Shown piece by piece: positions 58,043 through 64,000 of a stretch of DNA of 64,000 bases. Each line of letters starts with the position of its first letter. The first letter of the stretch is position 1. Source of the DNA: Pseudomonas fragi (GTDB lineage Bacteria > Pseudomonadota > Gammaproteobacteria > Pseudomonadales > Pseudomonadaceae). The DNA lies in NCBI RefSeq assembly GCF_002269505.1, contig NZ_NQKQ01000001.1:124001-188000 (forward strand), given 5' to 3'. The notes under the pieces are model-generated. The model had not been told where the DNA came from, made no database searches, and worked only from the letters and a program-made list of their open reading frames with translations. A program made the position numbers and the translations under genes.

Positions 58043-59466
58043 TGCTGAACCGCCAGGGCAGTAGCCGGAATATTCAGGTTCTGACCGACTTTCAGCTCAT
58101 CGGTTTTCAGGCTATTGCTTGAGCGCAGTGTCGCCACGCCCACCTGATAACGTACAGCGATCATCGCCAGGGTTTCGCCGGGGCGAACCGTGTGTTCGCG
58201 AGCGCCCTGGGCGATTTTTCCGGTATCACGCAGCCAGGCGATATAAGTGCCTGGTGGCGGATTTTGCTGGAAGAACTGGCGTACGCCACTACTGATAGAA
58301 CGGGCCAGCGCTTGCTGGTGACTGCTCGATGCCAGCTTGGAAGCTTCGTTGGAGTTCGAGATAAATCCGGTCTCGACGAGAATCGACGGAATGTCCGGCG
58401 ACTTGAGCACCATAAACCCGGCCTGCTCCACGCGCTGCTTGTGCAACGGGGTGACCCGGCCGATGTTACTCAGCACTTTTTGTCCGACGTTGAGGCTTGA
58501 GGTCAGCGATGCGGTCATCGACAGGTCGAGCAACACACCCGCCAGCATGCGGTCCTTGTCATCAAGGCTGACGTTGCCTGCGCCACCGATCAGGTCGGAA
58601 CGGTTTTCGCTGTCGGCCAGCCAGCGCGCCGTCTCGGACGTCGCACCGCGCTCGGACAAGGCAAACACCGAAGCACCAAAGGCCGCCTTGGACGGTGCGG
58701 CGTCAGCGTGGATCGATACAAACAGGTCGGCGCCCTTCTTGCGGGCGATTTCGGTACGGCCACGCAGCGGGATGAAGTAGTCGCCAGTACGCGTCAGCTC
58801 GGCCCTGAAGCCTTTCATGCCGTTGATCTGGCGTTGCAGTTCCTTGGCAATCGCCAACACCACGTCTTTTTCACGCTGGCCTGCAGAGCCCGAAGCACCC
58901 GGGTCTTCACCGCCGTGGCCGGCGTCGATCACCACCACTACGCTGCGTTTGCCACTCGGGATCGGCGGCAGCTTGACGTCGGGTTGTGCCGGAGTCACCG
59001 GCACCACCGGCACCGTTGCCACATTGGTGGCCGGCAGGCTTGGGGCCAGATCGGCACCCTGGTCATACAGATCGACGACCAGGCGGTTGCCGTATTGGGC
59101 ATTGGGCGCCAGCACGAAACTTTTGGGGGTCACGGCCTTTTTCAGGTCAATGACCACGCGCAAATCGGTGGGGGTGCGCTGCGCCGAGCGCATGCTGGTG
59201 ATCGGCGTATTGGCTGTTTGCACATTCAGCGGCCCGCCAAGGGTCGCGCCATTGATATCAATCACCAGACGGTCGGGCGCGGTCAGCGTAAACACGCTGT
59301 GCTGCACCGGGCCGGTAAGATCAAAAACCAGTCGAGTGTTGTCCGGCGCCCGCCATAAACGCACGCTCTTGACCTGGGTCGCGGCCACAGCATTGATTGC
59401 CATGACACTGAGCAACACACCAACCACACTTACTAACGCGCGAAAGCGCATACCAAACCCCATCAT
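58039..59466 (-). CDS. amiB: N-acetylmuramoyl-L-alanine amidase with AMIN and LysM domains
   Basis: 475 residues. It has a signal peptide (to about residue 28), an AMIN domain ([20 protein letters not shown]), and an amidase_3 zinc catalytic domain ([39 protein letters not shown]). One LysM repeat closes the protein ([20 protein letters not shown]). It cuts peptidoglycan side chains at division. The ATG at 59466 overlaps the tsaE stop; ATGs at 59463 and 59451 are alternatives. Confidence 0.95.
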   Translation of the reverse strand: MMGFGMRFRALVSVVGVLLSVMAINAVAATQVKSVRLWRAPDNTRLVFDLTGPVQHSVFTLTAPDRLVIDINGATLGGPLNVQTANTPITSMRSAQRTPTDLRVVIDLKKAVTPKSFVLAPNAQYGNRLVVDLYDQGADLAPSLPATNVATVPVVPVTPAQPDVKLPPIPSGKRSVVVVIDAGHGGEDPGASGSAGQREKDVVLAIAKELQRQINGMKGFRAELTRTGDYFIPLRGRTEIARKKGADLFVSIHADAAPSKAAFGASVFALSERGATSETARWLADSENRSDLIGGAGNVSLDDKDRMLAGVLLDLSMTASLTSSLNVGQKVLSNIGRVTPLHKQRVEQAGFMVLKSPDIPSILVETGFISNSNEASKLASSSHQQALARSISSGVRQFFQQNPPPGTYIAWLRDTGKIAQGAREHTVRPGETLAMIAVRYQVGVATLRSSNSLKTDELKVGQNLNIPATALAVQQ

Positions 59467-59936
59467 TATTTGTATTCCGGCGCCAATGCGGCACACCAAG
59501 ACTCGCCACGTGAACCTTGGGGCGTCAGCGTCAGCAAACGCCCGGTGTTATGCGGCCTAATGGTAATGGTCAGGTCAGGCTTTGGCAAAAACCCTGCACC
59601 TTTATCGGGCCACTCAATCAAGCATAGGGCGTCTTCGTCGAAATAATCGCGAATCCCCATATATTCCAGCTCTTCAGGGTCGACAAGGCGATACAGGTCA
59701 AAGTGGAAGGCGCGAATATCGCCAATTTCGTAGGGCTCGACCAAGGTAAAGGTCGGGCTTTTTACCGAGCCAGTGTGGCCCAGGCCCCGGATCAGGCCGC
59801 GTGACAGGGTGGTCTTGCCCATCCCCAGGTCTCCGTCCAGAAAGATCAGGCCGTGGCCTTGGGTGACGGTCGCCAGGCGCGCGCCAAATGCGGTCATGGC
59901 CTCTTCATCGGCCAGTTGCAGTGTTATTTCGTGCAC
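59466..59936 (-). CDS. tsaE: tRNA t6A synthesis ATPase TsaE
   Basis: 156 residues. The P-loop is LDGDLGMGKTTLSRGLIRGL (about residues 34-53), with SPTFTLVEPYEIG and ALCLIEWPDKG as family motifs. It resets the TsaBD complex that makes N6-threonylcarbamoyladenosine at A37. It overlaps nnrD by 13 nt at its start and amiB by 1 nt at its end. Confidence 0.96.
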   Translation of the reverse strand: MHEITLQLADEEAMTAFGARLATVTQGHGLIFLDGDLGMGKTTLSRGLIRGLGHTGSVKSPTFTLVEPYEIGDIRAFHFDLYRLVDPEELEYMGIRDYFDEDALCLIEWPDKGAGFLPKPDLTITIRPHNTGRLLTLTPQGSRGESWCAALAPEYK

Positions 59937-60784
59937 GGTGCGTGTTCCTCCAACAACTGACGAATGGCTGGAATCAAATCACTGGCCGCCAGCCCACGGC
60001 CCAATTGTCCTTGTTGCTCGCCGGCGCGGGCATGCAGCCACACCGCCAGGCATGCGCTGTCATACGCGCCCAAACCTTGAGCCAGCAGTGCGCCGATCAC
60101 GCCTGCCAGCACATCCCCCAAACCGGCCGTGGCCATTGCAGGATGGCCATGACTGCAAATGGCCAACTCGCCATTGAGCCCTGCGACCAGACTGCCTGCG
60201 CCCTTAAGGACGCACACCACTGAGTATTTTTTAACCAGCGCCCTGGCCGCAGCCGGCCGATCGGCCTGTACCTGACCGGTGCTGATACCCAGCAAGCGTG
60301 CAGCTTCACCCGGGTGTGGGGTGATTACCGAGCCTAGCGCCAGCGCGATGACTGCGTTGGACAACAGATTCAGCGCATCGGCATCCCACACCTGCGGCAT
60401 TTTTGCCTGTGCCGCTGCCGACAACAGGCTGCGCCCCCAGGGCGCCTGGCCCAAACCCGGCCCCACCACGACCACCGAAGCTTGCGCCAGCACGCCCATC
60501 AGCTGATTGGCCGACGACACGCCGAGCGCCATCACCTCGGGCACCCGAACCAGCGCAGCAGGAACGTGTTCGGGGCGCGTTGCCAGGGATACCAGGCCAG
60601 CGCCACAGCGTAGTGCAGCCTGAGCACTGAGGGTAATCGAACCGCCAAATCCGCGATCGCCACCCACCAGCAGCACATGCCCGAACTGGCCTTTATGGGC
60701 GCTCGGGGCTCGGCGAGGTAGTTGCGCCAGATTATCTGCGCTAAGGGCTTGGGGGGCGGCTAACAGGTGTTTGGTCTGCGGCAT
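59924..60784 (-). CDS. nnrD: ADP-dependent NAD(P)H-hydrate dehydratase
   Basis: 286 residues, a ribokinase-like fold with the NnrD signatures GHVLLVGGDRGFGGSITLSA, VITPHPGEAARLLG and GHPAMATAGLGDVLAGVIGA. It repairs hydrated NAD(P)H. The N-terminal epimerase domain (NnrE), fused in E. coli, is absent here. Divergent from queG with 62 bp between the start codons. Confidence 0.93.
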   Translation of the reverse strand: MPQTKHLLAAPQALSADNLAQLPRRAPSAHKGQFGHVLLVGGDRGFGGSITLSAQAALRCGAGLVSLATRPEHVPAALVRVPEVMALGVSSANQLMGVLAQASVVVVGPGLGQAPWGRSLLSAAAQAKMPQVWDADALNLLSNAVIALALGSVITPHPGEAARLLGISTGQVQADRPAAARALVKKYSVVCVLKGAGSLVAGLNGELAICSHGHPAMATAGLGDVLAGVIGALLAQGLGAYDSACLAVWLHARAGEQQGQLGRGLAASDLIPAIRQLLEEHAPCTK

Positions 60785-60846
60785 GCGTGTTTGGCTCCGA
60801 TGTCTGGCAGAATTATACGCATCTCAGCTCCGGTTTCTCTTGTCCC

Positions 60847-61923
60847 ATGCCTGCTATTACTGCCGACCTCCCCGCTCTCGCCCAGTCCATCAAGGAATGG
60901 GGCCGCGAGCTGGGCTTTCAACAAGTCGCCATTACCGGCCTTGACCTGGGAGAACACGAACACCACCTGCAACGCTGGCTCGATGCTGGCTATCACGGCG
61001 ACATGGACTACATGGCCGCCCACGGCAGCAAGCGTTCGCACCCCGAAGAGCTGGTGCCGGGCACATTACGCGTGGTGTCCCTGCGCATGGACTACCTACC
61101 CGGTGACACTCATATGGCGCAATTACTGGCCCAACCGGAAAAAGCCTACGTGTCGCGCTACGCCCTGGGCCGCGATTACCACAAGCTGATCCGCAAGCGC
61201 GTGCAGCAACTGGCCGACCGCATCCAGAAGGACATCGGCCCGTTTGGCTTCCGCGCGTTTGTCGACAGCGCTCCGGTGCTGGAAAAAGCCATCGCCCAAC
61301 AGGCAGGCCTGGGCTGGATCGGCAAAAACACCCTGGTACTCAATCGCAAGGCGGGCAGTTACTTCTTCCTGAGCGAGCTGTTTGTCGATTTGCCGCTACC
61401 GGTCGACGCCCCCCACGAAACCGAACACTGCGGGCGCTGCACTGCCTGCCTGGACATCTGCCCCACCAATGCCTTTGTCGGACCTTATGTACTGGATGCG
61501 CGCAAATGTATTTCGTACCTGACCATCGAGCTGAAAACCGCGATCCCTGAAGAATTGCGCTCGATGATCGGCAACCGGGTATTCGGCTGCGATGACTGCC
61601 AGATCGTCTGCCCGTGGAACCGTTTTGCCCGCACCACCGCAGAAGGGGACTTCAAGCCACGGCATAACCTGGACAACGCCGGCCTGGCCGAGCTGTTTAT
61701 GTGGGATGAAGACAAATTCCTGAGCAGCACCGAAGGCTCGCCGCTGCGCCGGGCCGGGTACGAACGCTGGCTGCGCAACCTGGCGGTGGGCCTGGGTAAT
61801 GCGCCGTCGACGATCCCGGTGCTCGAAGCCCTGAATGCGCGGCGTGATTACCCGTCCGAGCTGGTGCAGGAACATGTGGAGTGGGCCCTTAAGCAACATG
61901 CAAACCGCTCGCCCTCACCCTGA
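60847..61923 (+). CDS. queG: Epoxyqueuosine reductase QueG
   Basis: 358 residues. It uses cobalamin and two [4Fe-4S] clusters to finish queuosine in tRNA. The cluster cysteines are in HCGRCTACLDICPT and FGCDDCQIVCPWN. The cobalamin-binding half shows AYVSRYALGRDYHKLIRKR and KNTLVLNRKAGSYFFL. The ATG at 60847 (MPAITADLP) is preferred to an earlier ATG at 60787 that lies in the nnrD leader. The last few codons (SPSP and stop) fall inside a repeat hairpin. Confidence 0.95.
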   Translation: MPAITADLPALAQSIKEWGRELGFQQVAITGLDLGEHEHHLQRWLDAGYHGDMDYMAAHGSKRSHPEELVPGTLRVVSLRMDYLPGDTHMAQLLAQPEKAYVSRYALGRDYHKLIRKRVQQLADRIQKDIGPFGFRAFVDSAPVLEKAIAQQAGLGWIGKNTLVLNRKAGSYFFLSELFVDLPLPVDAPHETEHCGRCTACLDICPTNAFVGPYVLDARKCISYLTIELKTAIPEELRSMIGNRVFGCDDCQIVCPWNRFARTTAEGDFKPRHNLDNAGLAELFMWDEDKFLSSTEGSPLRRAGYERWLRNLAVGLGNAPSTIPVLEALNARRDYPSELVQEHVEWALKQHANRSPSP

Positions 61924-61954
61924 CCCTCTCCCTCCGGGTGAGGGTCAGGGTGAG
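61914..61954. terminator. CCCTCTCC-family hairpin over the queG stop, likely terminator
   Basis: CTCACCCTGACCCTC-11 nt-GAGGGTCAGGGTGAG is a perfect 15-bp stem that begins inside the queG coding end and is followed by ggctttt. It also faces the convergent TRIC-type gene. Confidence 0.65.
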
Positions 61955-61969
61955 AGGCTTTTGGGGCTG

Positions 61970-62581
61970 TCAGTGCTCGTCGTTATAAACGAACTTGGGC
62001 ATTTCCCAGTTAAAACGGATCGCCAGCAAACGCAGCAGCAGCCCGCCGAACAAGGTGACGAAAATCGCCTGTTCGTTGGGCATTTCCAGATAAGTACACA
62101 ACAAGAAACACCACGCCGCAGCAAACGACACGCTGGCATACAGCTCGCGACGGAAGATCAGCGGGATGTCATTACAGAAGATGTCGCGCAGGATGCCACC
62201 AAATACCCCGGTAATCACCCCGCTCACCGAAGCCACCAGCATGCCCTGGCCCATTTCCAGCGCGGTCATGCAGCCGATCAGGGTAAACGCCACCAGCCCC
62301 AGGGCATCGAGCACCAGAAACAGCGAGCGCAGATGACGCATCAAGGGTGCGATAAAGATCGTCACCAATGCGGCAAACGTAGTCAAAACCAGGTATTCCG
62401 GGTGTTTGACCCAAGTCAGCGGGTAGTGCCCCAACAGGACGTCGCGCACCGAACCGCCGCCTAGCGCGGTGACGCAGGCGATCAGCACCACCCCGAACCA
62501 GTCCATGCCCCGACGCCCGGCAGATAGTGCGCCGGTCATGGCTTCGGCAGTAATGGCAACTAAATAAAGCATCAGCAACAT
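61970..62581 (-). CDS. Trimeric intracellular cation (TRIC/UPF0126, YicG-like) channel family protein
   Basis: 203 residues with about seven membrane spans. Two inverted-repeat halves each hold the glycine-rich motif, GGGSVRDVLLGHYP (about residues 41-54) and GGILRDIFCNDIP (about 128-140). Prokaryotic TRIC proteins are monovalent cation channels; E. coli YicG is a glycine-transport candidate. It is convergent with queG. Confidence 0.88.
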   Translation of the reverse strand: MLLMLYLVAITAEAMTGALSAGRRGMDWFGVVLIACVTALGGGSVRDVLLGHYPLTWVKHPEYLVLTTFAALVTIFIAPLMRHLRSLFLVLDALGLVAFTLIGCMTALEMGQGMLVASVSGVITGVFGGILRDIFCNDIPLIFRRELYASVSFAAAWCFLLCTYLEMPNEQAIFVTLFGGLLLRLLAIRFNWEMPKFVYNDEH

Positions 62582-62646
62582 GGCAGCGATCCTTGCAAGA
62601 AGGCGCGCAGTCTACTCTCAGTTGGCATTGGCACCAAAAGGGGGCG

Positions 62647-62724
62647 TAACGTTGTAGTCGCTGCCGAAGGCTGTGAGCCTGAGATCTGAACAGCTCGCAG
62701 CCTTCGGCAGCGACTACAAGGTTA
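62647..62724. repeat. Long inverted repeat of a second REP family (GTAGTCGCTGCCG type)
   Basis: 27-bp arms with one mismatch (TTGTAGTCGCTGCCGAAGG core) enclose about 24 nt. It lies 3 bp beyond the orn stop and could end its transcript. Its sequence is unrelated to the tgtgggagcg REP family. Confidence 0.8.
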
Positions 62725-62727
62725 CGA

Positions 62728-63270
62728 TCAAAACTTGATGAAGTGCTTGCGGTAGTGCTGCAGCTCGGCGATCGACTCGCGAATGTCGTCCAGCGCCAGA
62801 TGCGTGCCCTTTTTCACCAGGCTGTCGCGCACTTCAGGTGCCCAGCGCGCGACCAGTTCCTTGAGCGTAGAAACGTCCAGGTTGCGGTAGTGGAAGTAGC
62901 TTTCGAGCGCTTTCATGTGGGTGTACAGGAAACGACGATCCTGGCAGATGCTGTTGCCGCAGATCGGCGATTTGCCTTTGGGTACCCACTGTTCAAGAAA
63001 CGCGATGGTCTGCGCTTCGGCTTCGGCCATTGTGGTGGTGCTGTCCTTGACCCGCTGGGTCAGACCGCTGCCGCCGTGTGTGCGGGTGTTCCATTCGTCC
63101 ATGCGCGCCAACACGGCATCGCTGTGGTGGATGGCGATCACCGGGCCTTCAGCCAGGGTGTTGAGGTTGCTGTCGGTGACGATGGTGGCCATTTCGATAA
63201 TGACGTCGTTGTCAGGGTCCAGACCGGTCATTTCCAGGTCGATCCAGATCAGGTTCTGCGCGTTTTGCAT
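62728..63270 (-). CDS. orn: Oligoribonuclease
   Basis: 180 residues, DEDDh exonuclease family. Exo I is in [20 protein letters not shown] (residues 8-27), and [17 protein letters not shown] and the final [14 protein letters not shown] complete the metal and His residues. It cleaves 2-5 nt RNAs, including pGpG from cyclic-di-GMP turnover. Divergent from rsgA, 106 bp apart. Confidence 0.97.
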   Translation of the reverse strand: MQNAQNLIWIDLEMTGLDPDNDVIIEMATIVTDSNLNTLAEGPVIAIHHSDAVLARMDEWNTRTHGGSGLTQRVKDSTTTMAEAEAQTIAFLEQWVPKGKSPICGNSICQDRRFLYTHMKALESYFHYRNLDVSTLKELVARWAPEVRDSLVKKGTHLALDDIRESIAELQHYRKHFIKF

Positions 63271-63376
63271 AATGGCCTCCAGTGCTTAGGTGCGCAGTTT
63301 AGCTTAGGCACGCAGCCCTCGTGCTAAACTCCCCGGCGTTTTACCCTTCTTATCGTTTTATCAACACGGAACACCC

Positions 63377-64000
63377 ATGGCCAAACGCCAGCTCAACCGT
63401 CGTCAGAATTGGCGCATCGAAAAGATCCAGGGCGAGCGCGCTGCCCGCGCCGCCAAACGCGAATCCAGTGCCGTCGAAGCGCTTGAAGGCGGCGATTTAG
63501 GCCCCGAGCAACTTGGCCTGGTAATCGCGCACTTTGGTGTGCAGGTCGAAGTCGAAGCCCAGGAAGGTGAGCTGAAAGGCCAGATGTTCCGTTGCCACCT
63601 GCGCGCCAACCTGCCCGCTCTGGTAACCGGTGACACCGTTGTATGGCGCGCCGGCAATCAGGGCATCGGCGTTATCGTCGCCCAGTTGCCGCGCAAGACC
63701 GAGCTGTGCCGCCCTGACAGCCGTGGCCAGCTCAAGCCGGTGGCGGCCAACGTCGACATGATCGTGATTGTATTCGCGCCCATGCCCGAGCCGCATGCCA
63801 ACCTGATCGACCGTTATCTGGTTGCTGCCGAGCACGCCGGGATTCGCCCGCTGCTGCTGCTCAACAAGGCTGACCTAATCGACGAGCAAAACGCACCGGC
63901 GCTGAATGCGTTGCTGGGGGTTTATCGTCAACTGGGTTATCCGGTGCTGGAAGTGTCGGCGCATCACGGTGATGGCATGCAGCAGTTGCAAGCGCAACTG
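63377..64000 (+). CDS. rsgA: Ribosome small-subunit GTPase RsgA (3' end outside window)
   Basis: 208 codons are visible. A basic N terminus ([20 protein letters not shown]) and an OB fold ([20 protein letters not shown]) are followed by the start of the circularly permuted GTPase domain, where G4 ([11 protein letters not shown]) comes before G1, which lies beyond the edge. It acts late in 30S maturation. The orn-rsgA divergent pair is conserved in pseudomonads. Confidence 0.95.
   Translation, partial: MAKRQLNRRQNWRIEKIQGERAARAAKRESSAVEALEGGDLGPEQLGLVIAHFGVQVEVEAQEGELKGQMFRCHLRANLPALVTGDTVVWRAGNQGIGVIVAQLPRKTELCRPDSRGQLKPVAANVDMIVIVFAPMPEPHANLIDRYLVAAEHAGIRPLLLLNKADLIDEQNAPALNALLGVYRQLGYPVLEVSAHHGDGMQQLQAQL

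Overview
The window looks like a core chromosomal segment of a fluorescent-type Pseudomonas (P. fluorescens / P. putida side of the genus). The main evidence is gene order, which from memory follows the P. aeruginosa PA4890-PA4952 stretch: desT-ureEFG, liv/bra transporter, pncB-nadE-azu, ygiQ, dnaB-rplI-rpsR-rpsF-rlmB-rnr, two tRNA-Leu, purA-hisZ, hflC-hflK-hflX-hfq-miaA-mutL-amiB-tsaE-nnrD-queG, orn/rsgA. GC-rich codon use, azurin, a lysine/pipecolate (ama) cluster and many Pseudomonas-type REP doublets fit. No insertion sequence, prophage, CRISPR array or rRNA was seen.

Layout. 1-4.3 kb: an AraC regulator cut by the left edge, a divergent EamA exporter, an AsmA-family envelope protein and a small secreted protein with internal repeats. 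4.5-8.3 kb: a FabR/DesT-type regulator, then ureEFG behind what reads as an NtrC enhancer plus a sigma-54 promoter, then an AGE-family sugar isomerase/epimerase. 8.4-12.2 kb: a CDF cation transporter, a TPR-GT41 protein (bacterial O-GlcNAc-transferase type) and an SDR, followed by an 811-bp gene-free stretch with five same-strand DnaA-box-like 9-mers. 13-18.1 kb: livKHMGF branched-chain amino acid ABC transporter. 18.5-25.9 kb: amaA-amaB with divergent LysR, then pncB-nadE and a short DUF1338/HglS-like protein. 25.9-29.5 kb: azurin with an ANR-like box, a 66-aa charged protein, and the radical-SAM protein YgiQ. 29.8-37.1 kb: dnaB and the rpsF-rpsR-rplI operon, then rnr-rlmB. 37.2-37.7 kb: two near-identical tRNA-Leu(CAG) genes, each with its own promoter and terminator.

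37.8-46.3 kb is the most accessory-looking part. A FecI/FecR pair, a TonB-dependent transducer with an STN domain, a diheme peroxidase translationally overlapped with the receptor, and a two-gene ferric-iron ABC importer lie just past the tRNA pair, where P. aeruginosa (as recalled) goes almost directly to purA. A chemoreceptor closes this insertion. 48.4-64 kb is conserved housekeeping in tightly overlapped operons, ending in rsgA, which is cut by the right edge.

Working together: nitrogen-regulated urease maturation, branched-chain amino acid uptake and lysine/pipecolate breakdown form a nitrogen and amino acid theme on the left. The middle is replication, ribosome and RNA-decay machinery. 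The tRNA-linked block is a cell-surface-signalled metal uptake module. The right side covers purine and histidine synthesis, membrane proteolysis control, tRNA modification and mismatch repair. All motif matches were made by eye.
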